Of a stretch of DNA of 64,000 bases, positions 17,285-24,945 are shown one piece after another; within the stretch, counting starts at the first letter, position 1; each line of letters begins with the position of its first letter. The notes under the pieces are model-generated. The model saw only the letters and a list, made by a program, of their open reading frames with translations, was not told the origin of the DNA and did no database searches. Position numbers and translations under genes: made by a program. Source of the stretch: Pedococcus cremeus (GTDB lineage Bacteria > Actinomycetota > Actinomycetes > Actinomycetales > Dermatophilaceae); assembly GCF_900111375.1 (NCBI RefSeq), contig NZ_FOHB01000001.1:1-64000 (forward strand). Reading direction: 5' to 3'.

Positions 17285-18700
17285 TCAGCGCGCCCCTTCG
17301 GTGATCTCGGGCTGCGAGGCGGGCTGGGCGGCATACGTCTCCTCGGCCACGTGGGGGCGGCGCAGGAGCACCAGGGTGGCCGCCAGGCTCACCAGGCTGA
17401 CCAGGACGAAGTAGGCGGTGATGGCGGAGGTGGTGCCGAAGCTCGCGTAGAGCCAGGTGGCGACGAAGGGGGCGATGCCGCCGCCGAGGATCGCGCCGAC
17501 CTGGTAGCCGAGCGAGGCACCGGAGTAGCGCACGTGCGCCGGGAACAGCTCGGCGAAGAGGGCGGACTGCGGGCCGACGGTGCTGCCGAGCACGAAGGCC
17601 AGCAGCAGCATCGCGACGAGCATCACTGGGATCGAGCCGGTGTCGAGGAGGGTGAAGAACACCGAGGAGACCGCGAGCAGGGCGACCGTCGAGGCGACGT
17701 AGACCCGGCGCCGGCCGACGCGGTCGGAGAGGTGGGCGGAGATGCCCATGCCGGCCATCCAGACGGGGCACGAGGCGATGAGCAGGGCCAGCATGGTGCC
17801 GCGGCTGAAGCCGAGCTCCTTGGTGCCGTAGGAGAGCACGAAGACCATGAACACGTAGGCGATGCCGTTGGTGGCGATGAAGGTGCCGCCGGCGAGCAGC
17901 ACGGTCTTCCAGCTCTTGGTGAGCACCTCGAGGATCGGGATCTTGGTGATCCGGTCCTCCTGCTCGATGGCCTTGAAGGCTGGGCTCTCCATGACGCCGA
18001 GCCGGATCCACATGGCGGCCGCGACGAGGGTGGAGCTGAGGAGGAACGGGATGCGCCAGCCCCAGGACGTGAACTGGTCGTCGGTCAGGAGCTGCGTGCA
18101 CAGGAGGAAGACGATGTTGGCGAGCACCACACCGGCGGGCACGCCCATCTGCGGGGCGGCGCCGTAGAGGCCGGCCTTGCCCTTGGGGGCGTGCTCGGTG
18201 GCCATGAGGACCGCGCCACCCCACTCGCCGCCGACGCCGACCCCCTGGAGGAAGCGCAGCAGCACGAGCAGGATCGGGGCCCAGACGCCGATGGTGGCGT
18301 AGTTGGGCAGTAGGCCGATGCCGACCGTGGCGACGCCCATGGTGAGCAGCGAGGTGACGAGCATCGACTTGCGGCCCGTCTTGTCACCGAAGTGGCCCAT
18401 GATCGCGCCACCGAAGGGCCGGGCGATGAAGCCGACGGCCAGGGTGGCGAAGGCCGCGAGGGTGCCGGCGAGGTCGGAACCGCTGGGGAAGAACTGCGGG
18501 CCGAGCACGAGGGCGGCGGCCGTGCCGTAGATGAAGAAGTCGTACCACTCGATCGCGGTGCCGACGAAGCTGCTGGCGACCGCTCGTCCCGCGCCGCTGC
18601 TGGGCTGGGTGGTGTCGCTGGGGGCGCTCTCGGAGGTGCCCTGCGGGGTGCGCTGGCGCGTGGCCGAGGTGGCCTGGTCGACGTTGACCGTGGATGCCAT
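17285..18700 (-). CDS. MHS-family MFS transporter (aromatic or organic acid uptake)
   Basis: 471 residues. After a 40-residue Ser/Thr-rich leader it enters SSFVGTAIEWYDFFIYGTAAAL, the signature of the metabolite:H+ symporter (MHS) group (ShiA, ProP, KgtP types), then RPFGGAIMGHFGDKTGRKS, the motif A loop. Twelve membrane segments are visible. MHS members import organic acids and aromatic acids. First structural gene of the homogentisate operon, so the likely cargo is the hydroxyphenyl acid or homogentisate. It starts 112 bases after the LysR stop, leaving room for its own promoter and a dyad at 18785-18801. Confidence 0.88.
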   Translation of the reverse strand: MASTVNVDQATSATRQRTPQGTSESAPSDTTQPSSGAGRAVASSFVGTAIEWYDFFIYGTAAALVLGPQFFPSGSDLAGTLAAFATLAVGFIARPFGGAIMGHFGDKTGRKSMLVTSLLTMGVATVGIGLLPNYATIGVWAPILLVLLRFLQGVGVGGEWGGAVLMATEHAPKGKAGLYGAAPQMGVPAGVVLANIVFLLCTQLLTDDQFTSWGWRIPFLLSSTLVAAAMWIRLGVMESPAFKAIEQEDRITKIPILEVLTKSWKTVLLAGGTFIATNGIAYVFMVFVLSYGTKELGFSRGTMLALLIASCPVWMAGMGISAHLSDRVGRRRVYVASTVALLAVSSVFFTLLDTGSIPVMLVAMLLLAFVLGSTVGPQSALFAELFPAHVRYSGASLGYQVGAILGGGIAPFVATWLYASFGTTSAITAYFVLVSLVSLAATLVLLRRPHVAEETYAAQPASQPEITEGAR

Positions 18701-18784
18701 CGGTGTGCCTCTCTGGAGGGGTTCGACGGGCCGGCGTCGGCGCCGGTGCCGTTCGCCCCAGAGTGAGGGCTGGCCATTAGCGTT

Positions 18785-18801
18785 GAAAAGCGGAGGTTTT
18801 C
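18785..18801. promoter_or_regulatory. Candidate operator before the homogentisate operon
   Basis: GAAAA-N7-TTTTC is a perfect dyad in an otherwise GC-rich region between the LysR stop and the MHS transporter start. It overlaps a small GCGGA-N5-TCCGC hairpin (18790-18804). It fits a LysR-type binding site controlling the operon, but a single copy is weak proof. Confidence 0.4.
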
Positions 18802-18812
18802 CGCGTGAATCC

Positions 18813-19763
18813 TCAGAATTTTCGAGGTATGCCGAGGCGACCGTCCTCGGCCAGCCTCACCGCGAGCGTGATGAAGGTGCGCGCCGCCCGGCTCAGCAGG
18901 GAGTCCGGTGGCCACACGACCTCGACGGACACCGGGGGCAGGATCGGGGCGCCGATGTCCTTGACCACGACCGGGTTGCCCTCGTACGTCACGTTGGCGC
19001 TGGGTCGCTGGAGCAACAGGGTCCAGCCGAAGCCGCGACCGACGAACGATCGGGCGGTCTCGTAGGTGCGGGCGCGGTAGACGACATGAGGCGTGAATCC
19101 CGCTCTGGCGCAACAGAAGTAAGCGTGGTTGGAGCTCGGTGGCGCGTCGAGCAGCACCATCGGGTCGTTCTTCAGGTGACCGAGGTCGATCGGGCCGTTG
19201 GTGTCGGCGAGGCGATGGGTGGCTGGCAGCACGGCCCGCGGCTCGAGCTGGGCGAGCTGGGCTGACCTCCACGTCGGGTCGAGGTCGAGGTCGTACATGA
19301 TCGCCAGGTCCAGCTCGCCGCTCTCGAGGCGGTGGGTGAGCTCGTCCTGGGTGTTCTCGTAGACCTCGACCCGAGCGTCGGGATGGGCGGCGGTGAACTC
19401 GCTGACCAGCACGGGCAGGACCGTCGGGGCCAGGCTCGGGTAGCAGCCGACCCGGACGAGGCCGGCGACGCCACGCTCCTCTCCGCGGGCGTCGGCTTCG
19501 AGCTCGCCCGCCTGGTGGAGCAGGTACTTCGCCCGGGTCAGCACCGCCTCGCCGGTCGGGGTGAGGCTGACGCCCGTGGCCTTGCGCCGCATCAGGAGCT
19601 GGCTCTGCAGCGCGCGTTCGAGCTCGGTCACCGACGCGGAGAGCGCCGAGGGCGAGACGTGCAGGCGCTCTGCCGCGCCGCTGATCGTGCCCGCTTCCGC
19701 CACGGCGACGAAGGCGGCCAGCTGGTTCATCGTGAACGCTGGTGCGCCCTCAGCCCTTGCCAC
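18813..19763 (-). CDS. LysR-family regulator of the homogentisate operon
   Basis: 316 residues from GTG at 19763; the ATG at 19730 (MNQLAAFVAVAEAG) fits family length equally well, and neither has a strong ribosome-binding site. HTH: TISGAAERLHVSPSALSASVTELERAL at about 24-50. The effector domain starts with GLVRVGCYPSLAPTVLPVL and ends TFITLAVRLAEDGRLG. Same strand as the operon it precedes by 112 bases, so it may be both its activator and its first gene. An aromatic acid intermediate is the expected effector. Confidence 0.9.
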   Translation of the reverse strand: MARAEGAPAFTMNQLAAFVAVAEAGTISGAAERLHVSPSALSASVTELERALQSQLLMRRKATGVSLTPTGEAVLTRAKYLLHQAGELEADARGEERGVAGLVRVGCYPSLAPTVLPVLVSEFTAAHPDARVEVYENTQDELTHRLESGELDLAIMYDLDLDPTWRSAQLAQLEPRAVLPATHRLADTNGPIDLGHLKNDPMVLLDAPPSSNHAYFCCARAGFTPHVVYRARTYETARSFVGRGFGWTLLLQRPSANVTYEGNPVVVKDIGAPILPPVSVEVVWPPDSLLSRAARTFITLAVRLAEDGRLGIPRKF

Positions 19764-19800
19764 GCCGAGACGCTATCCCACAGGGGTCGGCGGACGGTGG

Positions 19801-19881
19801 TCAGTCGTCGTCGAAGCCGCGCTTCGCGAGCTCGATCGCGTTCTCGACGCAGTGGGTGACCGTGCAGGCCGCGATCGAGGA
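19801..19881 (-). pseudogene. C-terminal gene remnant
   Basis: Minus-strand frame ending in TGA at 19801 reads SSIAACTVTHCVENAIELAK then RGFDDD, and is blocked upstream by TAG at 19882. The helix-like text with two Cys and a regular acidic tail looks like the end of a decayed protein rather than random sequence. I cannot name the family. Confidence 0.3.
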
Positions 19882-19925
19882 CTACCCGTACTGACAGTCA
19901 CACGAGCTGCCCTGTGGTCGCCGTC

Positions 19926-19972
19926 ATTGGTGAGGTGTACCGGGTGAGCCCCACCCCGTACACCTCACCAAT
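19926..19972. terminator. Strong hairpin after the VOC gene
   Basis: Perfect 15-bp arms ATTGGTGAGGTGTAC (19926-19940) and its complement (19958-19972). The loop continues pairing as CGGGTG/CACCCCG with one bulge. It lies 14 bases beyond the stop of the VOC gene. Its arms differ from the GTATGCCG elements. It may be a terminator or, with its long palindromic arms, a protein-binding site. Confidence 0.6.
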
Positions 19973-19985
19973 TGGGGAGTGACCG

Positions 19986-20369
19986 TCAGACGGCCGGCAT
20001 TTCGATGACCCCGAGGATGTTGCCTGCGGGGTCCTTGAACCAGGCGATCGCGCCGCCCATCTCGCGTGAGATGCCCTTGGCGTCGGTCTTGATCGGGTCC
20101 TCGGTGTAGTGCTCGAAGGTCACGCCCTGGGCGGCGAGGTCGTCCACCGCCTTCTCGACGTCGTCCACCATGATGTGGAGCACGGTGAAGGTCGCCGGTT
20201 CGTGGTTGTCCTTGGGGTAGACCATCGTCTGCCCACCGCCGCCGTACTTCAGGAGCAGCCCGTCGAACTGCTCCTCGACGTCGAACCCGAGCGTCTCGGA
20301 GTAGAAGGTCTTGCAGGCGGCTATGTCGTTGCTGGAGAAGCTGCTCATCACCTGGCTGCTGCCGAACAT
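19986..20369 (-). CDS. VOC-family (glyoxalase/bleomycin resistance-like) protein
   Basis: 127 residues from the ATG at 20369, preceded by GGAAGGAC. One VOC domain with paired beta-alpha-beta-beta-beta units: IAACKTFYSETLGFDVEEQF, TFTVLHIMVDDVEKAVDDL, and GGAIAWFKDPAGNILGVIEM, the last with the usual terminal metal Glu region. VOC proteins are dioxygenases, lyases or ligand sinks; with no close pathway gene nothing more can be said. It lies downstream of the MMPL gene on the same strand, but a hairpin separates them. Confidence 0.85.
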   Translation of the reverse strand: MFGSSQVMSSFSSNDIAACKTFYSETLGFDVEEQFDGLLLKYGGGGQTMVYPKDNHEPATFTVLHIMVDDVEKAVDDLAAQGVTFEHYTEDPIKTDAKGISREMGGAIAWFKDPAGNILGVIEMPAV

Positions 20370-20475
20370 CGGATCGTCCTTCCCGGGGGTGGATGGGGAT
20401 CTGGTCTGAGAGCTCCAGTCTTGCTCCGCCCCCGCTCGGCGGCTTCGTCCCGATGGCGTGCGAGGAGGCGACCAC

Positions 20476-20521
20476 CCCGTATGCCGCGCGCCACCCCTTT
20501 GGCGTGGCCGCGGCATACCGG
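20476..20521. terminator. GTATGCCG inverted-pair hairpin (element 2)
   Basis: GTATGCCGCG (20479-20488) pairs with CGCGGCATAC (20509-20518), and after a one-base bulge GCCAC pairs with GTGGC. It lies 40 bases beyond the stop of the MMPL gene and before the VOC gene start region, consistent with termination of the MMPL transcript. Confidence 0.65.
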
Positions 20522-20560
20522 GAGTCACCCCGCGGAGGCAGGGACTCGCGGAGGCCCTTG

Positions 20561-22702
20561 TCAGTGGGCGGGCTCGAGGGTGGGCGCGCCCTCCTCCGCG
20601 GGGAGGGGTGCCGCGTCGAGCTCGGCGTCCTGGGAGGCGAGCCGGCTCGGCCACCACGTGCGCCCGCGCAGATCGAGGTTGAGAGCCGTGACGAGCACCG
20701 GCCGCACCACAAGGGTGTCGAGCAGGACGCCGAGCGCCACGGCGACACCGATCTCGGCAAAGGTCACGACAGGGAGCGTGCCGAGCACGGCGAACGTTCC
20801 CGCGAGGACGAGGCCGGCGGAGGTGATGACCCCGCCCGTGGCCGCCAGTCCCACCAGCGCGCCCCTGCGGGTGCCGATCTCCCTGGCCTCCTCGCGGACA
20901 CGGGTCATGAGGAAGATGTTGTAGTCGATGCCGAGCGCGACGAGGAACACGAAGACGAACAGCGGCAGCGACGAGTCGGCCCCGGCGAAGCCGAACACGT
21001 GCCGGAAGGCGAGCGACGAGAGTCCGAGCGCGGCCCCGAAGGAGAGCACCACGGTGCCGATGAGCACCAGCGGCGCGGTGATCGCCCGCAGGAGCAGCAC
21101 CAGGATCAGCAGCACCACGGCGAGGATCAGCGGGATGATCCGCACGTTGTCGTTGGCGGCCGCACGCAGGGTGTCGGCGCGGGTGGCGGTGTCACCGCCG
21201 GCGATGGCGTCTGCTCCGGGGACGACCGCGATCGCCGACCGGATGCGGTCCACCGTGCGGGTGGCCGCATCAGAGTCCGGGGCCGACGTCAGGGTGGCCT
21301 GGATCAGTGACCGTCCACCGCGAGTCACCGGGTCACCCACTGATGCGACTCCCCGGACCGACCTGAGTGCGATGCCGACCTGGGTCGTCCGGTTCGCGTT
21401 CGCGAGCACCATCACCGGCGAGCCGGCGCCCGCCGGGAAGTGCCGGGCCAGCACCCGCTCCCCCACCACCGACTCGGGCGTGGTGTAGAACGCGTCCTTG
21501 TTCTGCAGGCCGACCGCGTTGAGCTGCAGGACACCCAGCGAAGCGACGGCCAGCAGCACCGAGGTGACGACCCAGGTGCGCCGCGGGGCACGGGCGATGC
21601 GGGCGCCGATCCTCGCCCAGACACCATCGCGGGTGTGGTCGTAGGAGCCGTACGTCGGCCGCACCGGCCAGAAGATCCAGCGACCGCAGACGACCAGCAA
21701 CGCAGGGAGCAGGGTCAGCATGACGGCCAGCCCGATGGCGATGCCGATGGCAGCGACTGGTCCCAGGCCCTTGGTGGAGTTCATCGTCGCCACGAGCAGG
21801 CAGAGCATGCCTGCGATGACAGTGGACCCCGAGGCGAAGATCGCGGGCCCGGCGCGGTGAAGCGCGAACGCCATGGCCTCGTGCCGGTCCTCGTGGCGGC
21901 GGAGCTCCTCGCGGTAGCGGGCGACGAGCAGCAGGGCGTAGTCGGTGCCGGCACCGAAGACGATGACGGTGAGGATGCCGGAGCTCTGCGCGTTGACGGT
22001 GAGCGTGTCGTCCTTGGCGAGGAAGTAGATGACGCCCTGGGCCACGAACAGGGCCGTGCCCGCCGAGACCACGGGGATGAGCCAGAGCACCGGGCTGCGG
22101 TAGGTCAGCAGCAGGATGACGATGACGACGGCCATCGCGGAGTACAGGAGCTTGCCGTCGATGCCGGAGAAGGCGTCGGCAGAGTCGGCGGAGTACCCGA
22201 CCGGGCCGGTGACGTGCATCGACAGGCCGGCAGGACTCGACCTGGCGATGGCGTGCATGTCGTCGACGGTGGCCGGCAGCTTCTCCCACCCGTTGGTGCC
22301 CATGTCGACGGGGACGATGACCTGAAGCGCCTTGCCGTCCCGCGACGGGATCGGGCCGATGCTGTCGTGGCGGACGGGTCCCAGGCCGTTGAGCTGCTTG
22401 ACTTGAGCGGCGACCGAAACCAGGTCGGCTCTCGTGACGCCTGCCGGTCGCTCGTAGACGAGGACCGCGGGGAACTCGTTCTTGCTCTGGAACGCCGTGA
22501 TCTGCTTGACCACCTGCGTCGACTGGGCGTCCGTCGGCAGCCACGCGACCGCCTCGTTGTTGAGGACGCCCTGCAGCTTGCCCGCGGGACCGAACGCCGC
22601 GGCCAGCACGAGCAGCCAGAATCCGACGACGAACCACTTGGTGATCCTCGATGACGGGAACCGGGCCAGCCGCCCGACGTCACTGGTCCGTGTCTGCGTC
22701 AT
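20561..22702 (-). CDS. MMPL-family RND transporter
   Basis: 713 residues, usual for single-protein MMPL exporters. It has two repeats, each with one TM, a large extracellular domain and about five TMs. TM1 is KWFVVGFWLLVLAAAFGPAG. The first TM bundle has VIVFGAGTDYALLLVARYRE and GMLCLLVATMNSTKGLGPV; the second has FVFLVALGIDYNIFLMTRVRE, the GxxxDY proton-relay motif repeated in both halves. MMPL proteins export lipids or amphiphiles by proton motive force. It is divergent from the NAD-epimerase gene by 287 bases; that spacer holds a GTATGCCG hairpin and an ECF41-type promoter facing the other way. Confidence 0.9.
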   Translation of the reverse strand: MTQTRTSDVGRLARFPSSRITKWFVVGFWLLVLAAAFGPAGKLQGVLNNEAVAWLPTDAQSTQVVKQITAFQSKNEFPAVLVYERPAGVTRADLVSVAAQVKQLNGLGPVRHDSIGPIPSRDGKALQVIVPVDMGTNGWEKLPATVDDMHAIARSSPAGLSMHVTGPVGYSADSADAFSGIDGKLLYSAMAVVIVILLLTYRSPVLWLIPVVSAGTALFVAQGVIYFLAKDDTLTVNAQSSGILTVIVFGAGTDYALLLVARYREELRRHEDRHEAMAFALHRAGPAIFASGSTVIAGMLCLLVATMNSTKGLGPVAAIGIAIGLAVMLTLLPALLVVCGRWIFWPVRPTYGSYDHTRDGVWARIGARIARAPRRTWVVTSVLLAVASLGVLQLNAVGLQNKDAFYTTPESVVGERVLARHFPAGAGSPVMVLANANRTTQVGIALRSVRGVASVGDPVTRGGRSLIQATLTSAPDSDAATRTVDRIRSAIAVVPGADAIAGGDTATRADTLRAAANDNVRIIPLILAVVLLILVLLLRAITAPLVLIGTVVLSFGAALGLSSLAFRHVFGFAGADSSLPLFVFVFLVALGIDYNIFLMTRVREEAREIGTRRGALVGLAATGGVITSAGLVLAGTFAVLGTLPVVTFAEIGVAVALGVLLDTLVVRPVLVTALNLDLRGRTWWPSRLASQDAELDAAPLPAEEGAPTLEPAH

Positions 22703-22862
22703 CGACGTTCACCTCGCTGTCGCGCCTGCCCCCTTGTCTGCGGCTCTCCCATCGACGGTAGGCACGGTGAGCGGCGGGCGAAAGGGGTTTCCGGGGTGGT
22801 CCGCTGGCCATTCAGGGAGGGTTCAGTGGCGACCCTGACCGCGGAAGGGGACGTCTCAGGAC

Positions 22863-22893
22863 GTATGCCGCGGGCCGGAGCCCCGCGGCATAC
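22863..22893. repeat. GTATGCCG inverted-pair hairpin (element 3), in a divergent promoter region
   Basis: A perfect 12-bp stem, GTATGCCGCGGG (22863-22874) with its complement (22882-22893), and a 7-base loop. Unlike the other four elements it lies between two divergent starts (MMPL and epimerase), so it does not terminate a visible gene. It ends 33 bases before the ECF41-type promoter. Confidence 0.7.
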
Positions 22894-22926
22894 CCCCCCG
22901 CTTTGCGGAACCGACTCAGCGACGAC

Positions 22927-22953
22927 TGTCACAACGGGGAGGGCTGTCTTGTC
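22927..22953 (+). promoter_or_regulatory. ECF41-type promoter
   Basis: TGTCACA at 22927-22933, a 16-base spacer, then TGTC at 22950-22953. The known ECF41 target promoter is TGTCACA, 16 bases, CGTC; only the first base of the -10 differs. It lies 37 bases upstream of the epimerase start, whose operon encodes an ECF41 sigma factor, so autoregulation is the straightforward reading. Confidence 0.7.
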
Positions 22954-22989
22954 CTTGGTGGTACAGACCAACCGACGAGGGAGTGAACG

Positions 22990-23976
22990 ATGAAGGTGTT
23001 CGTCGCAGGAGCGACCGGCGCGATCGGACGGCAGCTGGTGCCGCGGCTGGTCGAGGCGGGCCACGAGGTCCACGGGATGACGCGCAGTGCGTCGAAGGAG
23101 CAGCTGCTGCGCGACCTCGGCGCGGTGCCCGTCGTCGCGGACGCACTCGATGCCGACCAGGTCGCCGAGGCCGTCGGACGGGTGCAGCCCGACGTCATCG
23201 TCCACCAGCTGACGTCCATCGGGCCGATGGACCTCAGGCACTTCGACCGCGCGTTCGCGATGACCAACCGGCTTCGCACGGAGGGCACGGACCACCTGCT
23301 TTCCGCCGGCCAGGCTGTCGGCGTGAAGCGGTTCGTGGCGCAGAGCTTCTTCGCGGCCTACGAGCGCACCGGCGGACCGGTCAAGACCGAGGAGGACCCG
23401 TTCGGACCGCACCCGGCCAAGGAGATGCGCGAGACGGTCGCCGCGATCCGGCACGTCGAGGACGCGGTGCTCGCTGCGACCTGGACCGAGGGCATCGTGC
23501 TCCGTTACGGCGGGTTCTACGGACCGCACACCTCGCTCGGGCCGGACGGCGACCAGACCAAGGCCGTCCGGCGGCGCCAGTTCCCGGTGGTGGGCAAGGG
23601 CGGCGGGGTCTGGTCTTTCATCCACATCGGCGACGCCGCGGAGGCGACCGTGGCGGCGGTCGACCGCGGCCGCCGCGGGGTCTACAACATCGTCGACGAC
23701 GAGCCGGCCCGCGTTGCCGAGTGGTTGCCGACGCTGGCGCGTACGTTGGGCGCCAAGGAGCCGATGCACGTGCCCCGGTTCGTGGGGCGGCTGTTGACCG
23801 GCGAGGTCGGAGCCGTGATGATGACCGAGCTGCGAGGCGCGTCCAACGCCAAGGCGAAGCGTGAGCTCGGCTGGAGCCCGGCGCACCCGAGCTGGCGGCA
23901 GGGCTTTCAGGGGCTGACGGAGACTGACCCTGACGACGCGCGTCCTGACGCCGCGGCGGCGAAGGGCAGGAGGTGA
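22990..23976 (+). CDS. NAD(P)-dependent epimerase/dehydratase family protein (ECF41 partner)
   Basis: 328 residues. It has a Rossmann N-terminus (MKVFVAGATGAIGRQLVPRL, with GxxGxxG). The catalytic YxxxK is not obvious in the usual place, so this may be an atypical SDR or a NAD-binding sensor. The C-terminal part FIHIGDAAEATVAAVDRG is typical of extended SDRs. ECF41 sigma genes are typically linked to a carboxymuconolactone decarboxylase, oxidoreductase or epimerase gene (COE), and this gene fills that position. The ATG at 22990 has GAGGGAG upstream. The next gene starts one base after its stop. Confidence 0.85.
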   Translation: MKVFVAGATGAIGRQLVPRLVEAGHEVHGMTRSASKEQLLRDLGAVPVVADALDADQVAEAVGRVQPDVIVHQLTSIGPMDLRHFDRAFAMTNRLRTEGTDHLLSAGQAVGVKRFVAQSFFAAYERTGGPVKTEEDPFGPHPAKEMRETVAAIRHVEDAVLAATWTEGIVLRYGGFYGPHTSLGPDGDQTKAVRRRQFPVVGKGGGVWSFIHIGDAAEATVAAVDRGRRGVYNIVDDEPARVAEWLPTLARTLGAKEPMHVPRFVGRLLTGEVGAVMMTELRGASNAKAKRELGWSPAHPSWRQGFQGLTETDPDDARPDAAAAKGRR

Positions 23977-23977
23977 C

Positions 23978-24904
23978 GTGACGACCCGGGACGAGCTGCT
24001 CGACGAGCTGCGGCCGACGTCGTTCGCCATCGCCTACCGGATGCTCGGCAGCGTCTCCGAGGCCGAGGACGTGGTGCAGGAGGCGCTGCTGCGGGTGCAC
24101 CAGTCACTCGACGCGGGCGAGGACATCGCCTCACCGCGGGCCTTCGTCGCCACGGTGACGACCCGGCTGGCGATCAACGAGCTGCGCTCCGCCCGGGCGC
24201 GGCGAGAGCGCTACGTCGGCGAGTGGCTGCCGGAGCCGATCCTCACCGACGGCTCCGGCGGGGCGACCGACCCCGCTCGGCAGGCCGAGACCGCGGACTC
24301 GCTGTCGCTGGCGATGCTGGTGCTGCTCGAGAGCCTGTCCCCCGAGCAGCGCGCGGTGCTCCTGCTGCACGACGTGTTCGGCTACGGCTACCCGGAGATC
24401 ACGGGCATCGTCGGCAAGAGCGAGGACAACGTGCGCCAGCTCGCCGCCCGCGCCCGACAGCACGTCAAGGCGCGCCGGCCACGGTTCAGCACGACACGCG
24501 AGCAGCAGCAGGAACTGGTGCAGCGGTTCTTCGCCGCAGCCCAGCAGGGCGACCTCGCGGGTCTCGAGGCGCTCCTCGCGCACGACGTCCAGCTCACGGG
24601 CGATGGTGGCGGCAAGGTTCCCGCCCTGGCCCGGTCGCTGCGGGGTCGCAGCCGGGTCGCGCACACGCTGACGAACTGGCTGAGGCTGCTCGCCCGGTTC
24701 CCTCAGGTGTCGGTCCGCCAGGTCGAGGTCAACGGCGACCCGGGCGCGCTGTTCCTCGACGACCAGGAGCGCCTGCTCGCCGTGTGGGCGCTCGACATCG
24801 CCGACGGCGAGGTCACCGGCATCCGCTCGATCGTCAACCCCGACAAGCTCGGTCACCTCGGCCCGGTCGGCGACGCCAAGGCCATCCTCCGCTCGGCTCG
24901 CTGA
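23978..24904 (+). CDS. ECF41-group sigma factor (SigJ-like) with fused SnoaL-like domain
   Basis: 308 residues from GTG at 23978, with a near-perfect AGGAGGTGA seven bases upstream. Region 2 (SFAIAYRMLGSVSEAEDVVQ) and region 4 (LSPEQRAVLLLHDVFGYGYP, GKSEDNVRQLAARAR) occupy residues 1-165. The C-terminal SnoaL-like extension carries the two ECF41 signature motifs DGGGKVPA (about 209-216) and NPDKL (about 288-292). In this group the extension replaces an anti-sigma factor and modulates activity. Expressed with the epimerase from the ECF41-type promoter at 22927. Convergent with the MFS-Lnt gene, 41 bases apart. Confidence 0.92.
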   Translation: MTTRDELLDELRPTSFAIAYRMLGSVSEAEDVVQEALLRVHQSLDAGEDIASPRAFVATVTTRLAINELRSARARRERYVGEWLPEPILTDGSGGATDPARQAETADSLSLAMLVLLESLSPEQRAVLLLHDVFGYGYPEITGIVGKSEDNVRQLAARARQHVKARRPRFSTTREQQQELVQRFFAAAQQGDLAGLEALLAHDVQLTGDGGGKVPALARSLRGRSRVAHTLTNWLRLLARFPQVSVRQVEVNGDPGALFLDDQERLLAVWALDIADGEVTGIRSIVNPDKLGHLGPVGDAKAILRSAR

Positions 24905-24945
24905 CAGCCGCCGAGGGATAGTCGTCGACCCGGTCACGACTGCGG

